Source: Archilochus colubris | Taxonomy: Eukaryota; Chordata; Aves; Apodiformes; Trochilidae | NCBI GenBank assembly: GCA_023079485.1 | Contig: CM041084.1 | Location: forward strand, 104,166,467-104,230,466 | Length of the DNA: 64,000 bases | Reading direction: 5' to 3' | Part shown: in pieces, positions 40,201 to 52,200 of the stretch | Layout: each line of letters starts with the position of its first letter | How positions within the stretch are numbered: position 1 is the stretch's first letter | Made by a program: the position numbers and the translations under genes | Notes under the pieces: generated by a model | Databases searched by the model: none | What the model saw: only the letters and a program-made list of their open reading frames with translations | Told to the model about the DNA's origin: nothing

Positions 40201-43200
40201 CAAGGAGATGGCAGTCCCCATGGATGTTGTTGGAGTCACTCCATGTGTCCTGCAGGACATGGTCCAGTTCTGGGCCCCTCAGTTCAGGAAGGAGATTGAG
40301 GTGCTGGGGCAGGTCCAGAGAAGAGCAATGAGGCTGTGAAGGGATCCAGCACAAGTCCTGTGAGGAAGGGCTGAGGGAGCTGGGGGTGTTCAGCCTGGAG
40401 AAGACGAGGCTCAGAGGAGACCCCATCACTCTCTACAACTCCCTGAAAGGAGATTGGAGGCAGGGGGGGGGTCAGTCTCTTCCCCCAAGCAGCTTCCAGT
40501 AAGACAAGAGGGCATGGACTTAAGCTCTGCCAGGGGAGGTTTAGGTTGGATATTAGGAAGAAATTCTTTACAGAGAGGGTGATCAGGCATTTGAATGGGC
40601 TGCCCAGGGAGGTGGTGGGTTTTCCATCCCCAGAGGTTTTTAAGAAGAGTCTGATGTGGCACTCAGTGCCGTGGTCTGGTAACTACAGTGGTGGTGGATT
40701 AAGGGTTGAACTTGATGATATCAGAGGTCCTTTCCAACCCGGCTGATTCTGTGATTCTGTGGTGGCCTGCAGAAAGGCTCTGCATATGCTTGCAGCCAAC
40801 TGAGAGCAATCCAGTTCTCCATTTCTCATTAGTATTTTAGGGTGCCTTAGCTTTTTCAAAAAAAGAGATGGCAATGTATGCCTGTCAGTGTTAGAAGTGT
40901 AATAAAGGAGGAAGCAGGTACCGTGTTGTCTTTCCTCCCAGGAAAATAAGTTAATGAAGTTATTTGGGTTTATATTTCAGTTGGGTTGTGGGCTTATTTT
41001 TTCTTTGGCGTGCATCATTGTAGTTACTAATCTAAAAACATGGTTTTGAAAAGGGACTCTTTAGTCTTGTTTTTGCTAATGGCAAAAAAACATTCACAGG
41101 CTGAAATCATACCTATTCTGATGATATTTTATTTTGTAATGTTTTAAGAACCTTTTAAGAGCTTCCAAGTTCCTGTGAATTCCTTCCCATGAATATAGAG
41201 GATGTGGGGAGGGAGAGCTGCTAGTGTTGTGAGGATGCAACACTGCTAGTCCTACATTCAGCTCTTGGGCACAGAGCTCACAAGGGCTGACAGCCAGAGG
41301 AACTAGAGGTGATGAGCACAGGACAGAAAATCCAGAGCATCAGATAGTGTGTGTCCTTATAAAACCAATTCACCTCATTTTGTATTCTTCATGGCAGTGA
41401 ATTCATTAAGTGGTTGGAAACTTACTGCAAAAGGCATAGCTGCTGAATATTGCTGTCTTGACAAGAATATAGGTATTCATCTGACTGAACTTGCCTCCAG
41501 TTAAGGGAAATAATGCAATATGAGTAATGGAATGGATTCAAGCCCAGGTAGCAAACCATTCTTCTGAAGTAAAGCAGCAACTAGCTAGATAAAACCAATT
41601 TGTGTCCCTCTTAGCAACGCTGCAAACCAGCTTCATCCTGTTTCTAAAGATAAATCATGACTGAACTTAACTTTTAATCTCACTAAGTGCTGGCCAAAAC
41701 TCTAAGGAGTTCAGTAATGCTGCCAGCAAGAGGTTTTCAATACCATCACCCTAAATAACAAGTAGCCACAATGATCAGTGGGCCCATAGGTCAAGCATTC
41801 CCAGAGGTCTTTGTTACCTCAGCTCTGAAATCTTTGTTTCGTCTCCCGTGTTTAAACTGGGTGAGAAAGTTGAATGCAAAATGAGGCAAAAAGAAGCATT
41901 TAGATGAGGTTGTCTTGCACACCTCACCCCTGCTGTCAGTCATTTGCCAGGTCAGGTAACAAGCACTGCAGTGAGTGTGGAAAATAGGGGAATATTTACA
42001 GGAAAAAGGAGAGCATCTAAATTGCCATAAGGGTAGTAGCAATAAACACAGAGCAGAGCAGGATACCCCATTATGTCCTTCAGACCTGTTACCAAGTTAG
42101 TGCTTTTCTTCCCCAGCTGATTTTTGTATGCAAGGCAATTGTGATAAAATCATCACTCTCTAGTCCTATTCCTGATAAGTCATTCTGTAGGCCTATCTGT
42201 TTTTAGCCCATAAAAGGGAAACTGAAATATCCCTGCTTCTCTTTCCCACTGCCCATCTTGCCGTGTTCTCTCAAATTGAACAAAAAACCAAAACCAGGTG
42301 CATAATAGCTTTACAGAAAGAAACATAAATCTAGGTGTTTTTTTCCCACAACAGGACAGTTCAAAACCAATCATCTTGTGTATGAATTTTATAGAGCCAC
42401 CATTGCTTATTTTTGTGAGTTGCCCTGTTCCCTTTAGAGTGAAATTAGGCAATGAATCTCCAAAAGCTAGTAGGTTTAAATTTGTGTTGGAGAGTGAAAA
42501 AGGATACTGGCCCATTAGAACCATCTTTCCAGGAGTTTTTCCACCTCCTCTCCCTGTGAATTGCCACTGGAGTTGTTGTTCTAGAGACACCAATGACAAT
42601 TAGGATCTGAAAGCTCTTGATCAATTAAAGCAGGCAGTCTTTGGCCATGGGAGGTCTCCTGATGTAGTGACTGGCAATGCATCTTTTACAAAGCTGTCAT
42701 TGTCCTTGTCTCTATAAACAGATGATAAATAGAAATTACTTACAGTGATGAATAAGAATGGTGTGTTTTCTTGATGTCTTCATGAACCACTTTTGCTTTT
42801 AGGATATTCTCAACAGTCAGGAATCACTGAGCATAAAATATAGACACAAAAGGCTTACATCTCTAAGTAACAATTACCAGATTCCTCTTTGCAAAAAGCA
42901 GAAGGCTTTTTCATGTATCTAGAAGTCTATTTAATATTTAATGGACTCCTGAATTATTCACAGGTTAAAGTGTTCAGCTCTTGCTGTCATTTAAAGAGCA
43001 AGTGCCCAGCAGGAGTCTTGCGTGGAGCTTTGTAGAGCACGTCAAAGCATAACGTTTGTATCACTAAAGAAATGTTATACCTCCAAAGGTAATAGCATCC
43101 AATTCATATTATGTTAATCCAGGCCTGACAAATAAAAGACACAGTGAGATCTCCTGTGTTGATTCTTATCTCCCTGCTCAGGAAAACTTTTCACCGTCCC

Positions 43201-46200
43201 ACAAGAAGTTTGGGATTCCTAAGTCTCTGTTCAGGAAAATCCGTGAGCTGATGAGAAAATGTTTTGGGTTTTTGCTTTTGTTTTTTTCTTTTTTCTTGCA
43301 GTCCTGGATAAATAAAATAATACACATAGTTTTGAGTGTAGTTTGTAACACTGTTGAGCTTTCTCAAACTGGTATTTATGAATAGAATATCTACAGCCTG
43401 ACATTGATATAAATCAGGGTAACTCCCCAAACTTTCTCAGAAAGTAAGATCCAATTTCTTGCCTCCTAAGGAAATATCATCCCTGACTTTGTCATTTCCT
43501 CAAGCTTTCCCTGCTCAGATAAAGTGAAGGTAGTAAAATTAGGTTCCCAAGACTTTTTTTTTTTTTCCTTTCAATGCCTGCTGGAATCCCTTGAAAACTT
43601 CATTAGAGAACACTGATGGAAAATAAAACAGAGAAATAAAAACTGAAGAGGAGGGGGAAGGAAGTTTTCTTCATTTAAAAACCTCTTTGTCAAGAACTTT
43701 CTTTCCTACTCTGCCTTTTGTAAGAACCTTTTAATACTGGATCCTGGTTTGTGCAGTTCCTCAGTCCCATCGGTAATCTACATAACTGAAACACACTGAA
43801 AGCTTGACTATTTTTTGTTTTTTAATATGTGAAGTGCCTGTCCTCCATACACATGTGCCCTGCAGGGCCTACTGACCATAGTGCCACATGACGACTTGGT
43901 GGTGATGGTTGGCAGCCCTGGTGCATTGGCTGTACCCAAACAACCAAGCACAACTCATCTCCTTAAGGAGAAGGAGAAGGAGAAGGAGAAGGAGAAGGAG
44001 AAGGAGAAGGAGAAGGAGAAGGAGAAGGGAGAAGGAGAAGTAGAGGCACCTCCCAGCTCTTCCCTAGGTGCTCTTGGGATTTTGGGGGGATGGGGAGGAA
44101 GCAGCTGTGCTGGTGCACCCCTCAGCAGCAGGGTTGAAGCCCTTAGTCAGCAAGAGCTTTTCTGAGGTGTTCATGAGCTTTTGTCTGAGATAGGAAGGAG
44201 GTAAAGAACTCAAAGCTTGTCCTGTAAAAACTTGACTAGCTTGCTGCTGATTGCAGTACTTGGGAAATCAAAAAGGACACAATAAAGTCATGTAGCAGTT
44301 TCCTTTCAGTTATTCACCAAGATCTTTTACCACTGAGAGGACGATGTGTATAAGCTAGGATGATCTTTTCTGCTTATATGCTGATAAGAAACTATGCACT
44401 ATTTAGTACTGATTTTCTTCAAAATAACGAGTTTAACTCTCTGGTCTATGGTCAGACTTGTCTCTGAACAGTAGTATTTCAAAGCACTCTTTTATAACAC
44501 AAGCACTCATACACTACTTAGAAATACAGAGCATATGTAGAGGAGGGGGAGACCCTGAACAGCCCTTGCAAAACACGTAGGACGAGGGAGGATGACTGCA
44601 GTGTTATTTACAAGGTCCTGAAGGTAGAATCCTCTGTAGAAACATGAGAAAGATGAGAAAACTGAGGTAGTAATGTCCATTGATTTTTAGCTAGTGTTCA
44701 TGAATCATTCCCATGTGTGCTCACACAAGCCAGCTGATCTGGACCCAGGGCATCAATTTCTTTTTGGCCCTCAGAGCTGCCTTTTTAAAAAAACAAAACA
44801 AAACAAAACAAAACAAACAAACAAACAAAAAAAAAAACAAAAATCCCAACCCTGCTATGCTGACTCTTCAAAGGGATCTGGATTTTCTCTTGATGACTTC
44901 CAGGGTTACCTACCCTTGTGTGGTAATTGCATAGAGAAAGCATTTGTTTTCAAAGTTGTTACACCATTATTTCTTAATCTGTAAGGTTTTCTGAGTGGAA
45001 GGAAACTAAACTGTTCTAATTTCAGGTAATTCAGATACTTGTTTTCATTTTTGGGTTTGGGGGCTTCCTCAGGTTGTGTGTTTGTTTCATAGATAAGACC
45101 TGCTGATGTGTTTACTATTTGGCATTTATCTCTATGAGAAACAGTTCCTTTAAGCACATTCTGTACGAGAGTAGAGAGGCTAATCCCATGCCTCTGATAG
45201 AGGGTTATTTTTACATAATTATTTATCTAGGCCCTCGGTAACATGATATCAGGAAACAAGAATGATAGTGTGACACTGTGCTAAGTGGACCCCAATCAAG
45301 AATCTAAGAGGACTTTTTTGGGATTAGAAACTTGATACAGTCTTTCTCTTTGTCACAGAAGTTTCTTTTCCAGCTGATAGGCATGTTGGTTTTTTCCAGC
45401 AGTAAAATACATGATACTGGGGAGTCACCAATTGCCATATTTCAGAGAAATAAAACGAGTTGGAAAGGGAAGACAAGGAAGCAGAGTGTGCAGAGACACA
45501 GTAGGAGATAGCCCAGCCCATCTGCATTCGGGTGAAGAGCCTGCAGGGCTTCTCCCTGAAGCCTCAGTGTCAGCATCTCTCACACACAGATTTTTAAGCA
45601 CATATTTGGACTTCAGTGGAAATAAGCCAGGAAAATATTGTGAGATAAATATCCTGGAGTTGTACACAGCTGTCATTTGTGGAGCACAGATTTGCTCATA
45701 GGTTTTTTTTACCTTTTGATTGTGAGGCTAAAGCATGGGATGCAGCCTAGTTGTCTCAGGTGTCTCATTTACCTCCAAGTCTAAGATGCCAAATGGGCCA
45801 GTCCTTTAGAAATAAATCCTAAGGCAATCCTGAGGCAATGGAGACCTGGGTTTCTCCTGCTGGCCTCAAGTGGGAGGGTCACTGGGTTTTGGATATTCTC
45901 CTGCTCAAAAAGGAGCAGGAATCCCTCCCAGGGGTTTTCATGGGCAATTATCTCTTCTGACAGCACAGAGGGATGTGGGTGTGTACTCTGAGAGTGTCTG
46001 TCTACTGGATACATGGTCGATCAAGTTAGATTGTTAGATCTCACCTGAAGCCTAAATGACGTCCAGTTCCTTCCCATTGCTGTGTTCTGTCACAGGCACC
46101 CAATGATGGGCAACCTTGCCCTGCATCATGGGTGTGGTATGAGGTATAACCTAGAACAAACTGAGGGTTTACTCTGTACTGTATTATAGACAGCACAAGT

Positions 46201-49200
46201 GCTGCCTGTAGGAAAAGTTTCCTGGTTGGTGCTTTTTATTGGTGTTTTTGGATTAATCTTCTATACCTTATTTCAGCGTATGGTTGGAAGGTGAACAAGG
46301 TGTGTGTACTAAGAGCTGTTTCTGCTCTGGTTTCTGTTCCCCAGGGATATGAAGTTGGATGGTGGACGCCAGTGCCATTCTACTGGAGTGTGTCTGAAAG
46401 AGATAATTGGTCTTGAAGGTGTGGAGCTTGGAGCGGATGGGAAGGTGGGGATGCTGCAGTTCCTACTCCCTTAGATTTTATGTAGTAAGGAAACAAATGG
46501 CTTAACTAACAACAAGCACAGATACAAAAATAAATTAACATGTGCAGCGTAACACAGTAGTTAAGGCACAGTATGTGCAAACTGAAATTGAAGAGGACTG
46601 GCCAAGCTGTCAATGCAAACAACTCTTTTTCCTTGTAATTTGCCTGTGGCAACAGCAGGGCCTGTAAAGCGTTACTGAATCGTGCAGACTCCCCCTGGCT
46701 CTTAACAAGAAGCATCACTGCAGAGTGTATTGTTGGGGGCTTGAAAATAATTTCTGGTTAGAGTTGTATGCTGTAAATCTGTTTACTCTCAATTCAACTC
46801 TCTGAAATAAATTTTGCTGAACAGTATATTTTTCCAAAGGGCAGGAAGGCAGTAGTAAAAATCTGATGAGTATTTCAAAATCCCAGAGCGCCTTCATTTA
46901 AACAGAATAAGCAATTATGAATCTTTAGGGAAAGTTGCCTATTTTAAATGAATACATGGAGGAGAGACAATTCTGACTGTAAATGAAAATACTTTTTGCT
47001 GAAAGACTTGTTTTACGTTTTACAGTTCAGTTTACCCAGTCTGCTCTCATTTATGGATTTAAAGACCCTATGTCAGTGCTGCTACACATGATTTGCTCAC
47101 CTAATCAGGTGTCAGGCCAAACCACAGGCTGTAAATTCCTGAGGACAATCTGTTTGCTTATAAATAAATGAAAGCTCACATGATTTATTTGATACCTGTT
47201 TTGACCTCTTCAAAAAACAGTCCAGGCTCTGAGACTAATTTTTTTTTCTTCAACATAATGCTATTTTTGGAAAATAAACCTTTGAGAAGCAAGGCGTAGT
47301 CTGTTCCTGGCCGAGGGTACTAGCAATGAACTGGTCCACTCTAAAAATAATTTTGTCACAAGTTATTCATTCACACTTGGTCCATGTTGGGAAGTAGTAA
47401 ATCATCTCCCACAGCCATTGGTGTAAAATGCTATCTCACAACACCCAGAAGACTCTGCCAGGCAAAATTCTAAAGGAGAAAAATACTGGGGAAAATGCTT
47501 AAGCTTAGCAGCGTTCAAGTGATTTGCCTCTGGCTGCTCTGTGCTGAGGGATCCATACAGATTATGAAGTTTCAGTAAAGAAGCAGCTGAAACCTGCTAC
47601 AGAGAAGGCCTACTGAAAAAAATGACCAAATTGACATATTTTTAAATCTGACCCTTGAGTGGGCTTTCATAAATCCGGTGTATTAGACCTTCTCTGTCTG
47701 TGTTTGTGGTGTTGTTGAAGAATTAATGCCTTTTCAAAAGCTTTTTTTTTTTAATGGATAAACTGACTGCACTGAAGCAAATGTAGGTGACTGGTGTTTA
47801 TTCATCTGTGGGTAACAACTAAATCCAGAAAATCCCCCACTAATTTGGCTTCCCTTGCTTCCAGTTGGGATGCACCAAAAGCATCACACTGTAGCCGAGC
47901 TGATAGTAACTCTCTGTTCTGAATTTCTTTTTAGACTGTTTCTTATACACAGTTCCTATTTCCCACCAATGCTCTGGGAACTCGGAGAAACACGATAGAC
48001 TCCACCTCATCCTTCTCCCAATTTCGCAATGCAAGCCATCGTAGCCTTTCTTTGGCAAGAGCTAACAGCACCCAGGGGAGCATTGATGCAGGTAACTTCT
48101 CAAGAAGCTCGTTTTAATATCATTGCATAGGCTGGTGATAGACAGCTATTGTGAAAGATGGACATATGTCATGTTTTAGCCCCTGTGTTTTGCTTAAATT
48201 CAGCAAAATACAGTTTTGTGTTAGGGGTGAAACAGAGCTCATTCCCTGTTTGTTTAGCAAAGCTGGTTTAAGGATGATGGAAAGTTATGAAAAGAAGACT
48301 GATGACACTCGGCGTGCTTCCTCCTGTCACTGGCAATGTTTGCTCCTCCAGCATCAGCCTCATCATTACCTTCCTTTGCTATGGAAAATTTACAGGGGTA
48401 ACATGGTAGTGATAAGCTGACAGTGTAAATTATACTCGTGACCTTTATTAGGCTGGAAGGAGCTGTGTTTGCAAAACCAGGCACAAACCATAAGCCAAAG
48501 CACTATATGCTAAAGATAATTTGGCATGTTAAATGAAACAAATAAAAACATCTGCATAAACAGAACCTGTTACTGGGAATAGAAGTCACTATGGAGCTTC
48601 ATATAATTTTGCAGTTCTCTAAGCCCTAAATTCACATTTGCCAGGTAATTCACAAGATGTGGTCCCCTCTATATCTTTGCAAATTGTTTTAGTAGAAATG
48701 TCAAGATTGAGAGAAGTCTTCTGACTCTTTCAAAAATCTTGCATGAAGATCATCCTGTGCTTTATCTGTGAACACATTTGCCAGTTACATTAAGTCCAGA
48801 GATTTGTTGATGTAATGAATCCCTTTATTATATTTACTATTGTTTTATAGGCAGTGACCTGGGAGACTTTGTTGAATATGACCCAAATCTTTTAGATGAT
48901 CCCCAATGGCCATGTGGCAAACATAAGCGGGTTTTAATATTTCCTTCATATATGGTAAGTGATATGCAAAATTATGTGTGACACAGATAAGTTTTGGTAA
49001 CAGTATTTTGAAGGCTGAGGTTACATTTGGCTGTATTTTTAAAAGATTTTTTTTTTTAATCTACTAATAACAGCTGTTTGGAATGCTTTGTTCTAAATGA
49101 CAGTTACTTACCAGGACATGTAAAAACAAACTCGTGGAGGTATTACAAAAGTAAACTCTTTTATTACTGCTGTATTTCATAAAGCTTTAGATGAAAGGCT

Positions 49201-52200
49201 TGTTTGAACAATGCTTTCATTCTCTCACATTCAGAGGAAAATTCATACTTCCTTTAATTGGCATCCATTACAAAATAGGAGGATGCCCACTAGGGTTTTT
49301 CTGAAGTCATGAAGCTGCATTGTGTTTTGATGCTTATCGTTCACTCCTCGGAACAGTGTTTCAGTGTCTAGTGGAGCCTTTGTTTCCCAGATATTTATTT
49401 CACCATGGGATAGTCCTTCCTTTAATTGCAGCAATTACAAGCAGAGCCTGCATGTTTTTCACTATATCCAAGCCTGTAACAATACAGACACATAACTGTT
49501 CCTTGAACTGTACTTTAACTCGATGTTTTCTGTGGTGGGAGACTTCCAAAGCCTTTTCTTCTTTTGCAGCAAATCTGTAGACTTTGGTGTGCTATTTTGG
49601 TGCAAGATGCAGTGCTGTTGTATGCATGTGACCACAGCTCTGGGTGAAATCCAGAGCTAGTAGCAGTACATCCAAAGTAGTAGCAGGCTTCAGGAAAAGT
49701 GGGGGGTTTTATTTTTTTTTCTTCCCAAAGTGGTGAACTAGTACTCTTACCTATATAAAAATAGAATAGGATTTGAAACACTGAGGTCTTCACTTAGCTT
49801 GAAACAGAAATATGATTTAAGAAACTGTTAATACATGTAAATATACAGGCATCATAGGTTCTTTTCTGCCCCCCACCCTGGTGTCTGTTTGATAATAGGG
49901 CTCTTTGGTGCTCCTTCCTCAAAATAAATGGATTTTACGTGTTCCTTGTAGACTGACACTTATCTCCTCGCTGTCAGGAGCATTCTACCTGTTGCACAGA
50001 AAGGATTAATCGAGCTCTGAGGCTGTGTTTGTGCCAAATTTTCAAGTGGGAAGTCCTGTATGTCCTCTCCTTAATTTTAGCCAGTTTTATTTCCAGGGTT
50101 GGTAGGTCATTTTTGGCTGCCAACCTACCAAGTGGCAACCTTTCATAGCAGGGAAAATATTTGTTAGGTTTTGAGATGGTTATTGTCATGGACAGGAAAC
50201 TGTCTTTCCTCAAAATGAGAGACATTAAATGGCATCCAAAGTGAACATATCTTTAGCAGTCATGGTTGTGTTTCCAGCCTTATGCAGGCTGCAAATGGGC
50301 ACCAGGCAATCTGAGTCTTGTAGGACTCTCACCTGAGTTCTTAATTCCCTTATGAACTTGGTGCTGAGATGGACACAGTTGGGCAAGTCCAAATAGGACA
50401 GCCAGGATAGCATCCTGCAGGCGAGGCCCCCAAGGCTCAGGGTGGGTGTTCAGTACTCTTCTTTTCCATATGCTGGTTAACCACAACATTTTGAGGTATT
50501 TTTATTGCAATAAGGAGCCTAGTGGGGATTTCCACTGAGGCAGAGGTCTGATTATGTGCTGTAAAGATGAAAAATAGACTTCAAGGGCAGTTGTTAAAAT
50601 CAATGTTACTGTTTGTCTAGAGGATAGCTGGGTTGACAGGAGTCTCCCTGTTTTTTCATTTTCTTTAGGAGTTAATTACTTCTGTGTCTGGAAAAACACC
50701 TTATTTTACATTTGGGGGATTTTTTTTTTTCCTGAATTTGCCTTCCAGCTGTCACTTCTTTAGCACTGCCTGAGGGTCTGCAGCACTCAGGTCTCCCTCT
50801 GTGAAGGCAGCCACTAATCTTAAGAAAGGCCTGGAGGACATTAAGTGCTGTGTTTCTTTTGTTGGTGGGAATAGCTAGCACATGCCAAGAGCTTGCTTGT
50901 CCAAGGCTTTTGCCTGCCCTTGGTTGAAGCAGGAAACCAAAGAGTGGGTGGTTGTTCCTCATGGCTTGGCTGAGAAATCTGGGACTGGTGCTTCTTTCAG
51001 ACATGAGAAGGGAGGAAAGGTAGTGTCAGAGTGTCCTGGGAGCTCGTGACTTAAATAGGGTTTTGCAGCTTGGAGGCAAGGAGGGCACATACGTCAGGCT
51101 GATGCATATAGGCCATATTGGCTATGGAGGAGACTTTCCTCACATCCATATTTGACTTTCCAGGCTCAGCTGGCATTCCCCATCCCTGCAGTTCACATCA
51201 GTGTGAACAGGAGTATAACAGGCTGTAATTTCAAGTCATTTTTTTCACTAAATATAAAAACCGGTGTATGCTGCAGTTAAAGCAAATTGCATTCTGAGGC
51301 CAGCAAGAAGCCTGTGGGTTTTTCTCCTGACCCTGCAAGGCCAGGGTGGCACTGACAGACCTCTGCCAAATGACCGCAGAGCTGTAAAGCTGCTGCACAC
51401 AGATTGAAACCAGTCTCTGGGTCCTGAGCAGAATATAGCTGTAATTACTGCCTCTCACAAGTGCCAGAGCAGCTGAGAGAGGCTCTGATGTCAGCACCCA
51501 GCATTTTGTTGTGTGTGGAGAGCTCCAGCTTGTAATTAAAGTTTCATTACTTGGCCAGCATTTAGCATTAATGCTTTGGCAGCTGCAAGCTTGTAAGTAT
51601 TTCCCCTCCGCCCCTTATGGGTGTCAGAGGAATTAATGGGGGGAAGGTGTGCGGGAGGAATGTGAACAGTGTGGACAAGCAAGGCTGGATGCTGGGCTGT
51701 GGAATAGGGCTGCATGGACTGAAATTACTCCTGGGAACCTGGCTTCTGCTTTGCAGGGCAGGATTTCTCCACTGCTAAAACTCTGTGGAGTTCAGTGTGA
51801 ATGCTGCATCAGTAAACACTGCAGGCTCTATCCTGAGGCACAGGACAGGCAAAATGTGTGGTCCTGCTTGGATTTTACCCTGAAACACGTGCAATTAGCA
51901 CTCAAGCATATGCAACGTGCAGTTCCCTACCATTTTTGTGAAGCCTGAGTTTCCACTGACGTTGATTTTATAGTCTTGCAACTTTACTGAGCTGAATTAG
52001 TCCTGACTTGCAGGGGTTTTTTAATTTTAACTGGAAGTCCTCAGCTGTCAGATAGCTGTGGGGAAGAAGTGCTTTCAGTTTGGCCTTTTTTTACAGCGAA
52101 GTTCTTAGCTTGACCAGGTTTATACTTCCCTGTTACATTTCTAAATGTAATACCCACAAACAGCCTGTTAGGAGATGATTCTGAAAAAGCAGTTCAGTAC

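Larger units (their letters stand above)
34689..46344 (+). other. CABLES1: CABLES1 intron 4
   Basis: The longest complete intron, 11.66 kb. It contains two CR1 LINE fragments in opposite orientations (36943-37790 and 40255-40762), an 18-G run, a CA repeat (39663-39680), a GGAGAA-type hexamer tract (43965-44040) and an AAAAC/AAAC tract (44786-44843). No other exon is recognised. Confidence 0.9.

Noticed and set aside
39959..40339. 126-codon plus-strand open frame
   Set aside because: Only its last 25 or so codons resemble anything, and those are the start of the plus-strand CR1 fragment.
43881..44165. Plus-strand open frame with a Lys-Glu repeat
   Set aside because: Produced by the (AAGGAG)n microsatellite in intron 4; not a gene.
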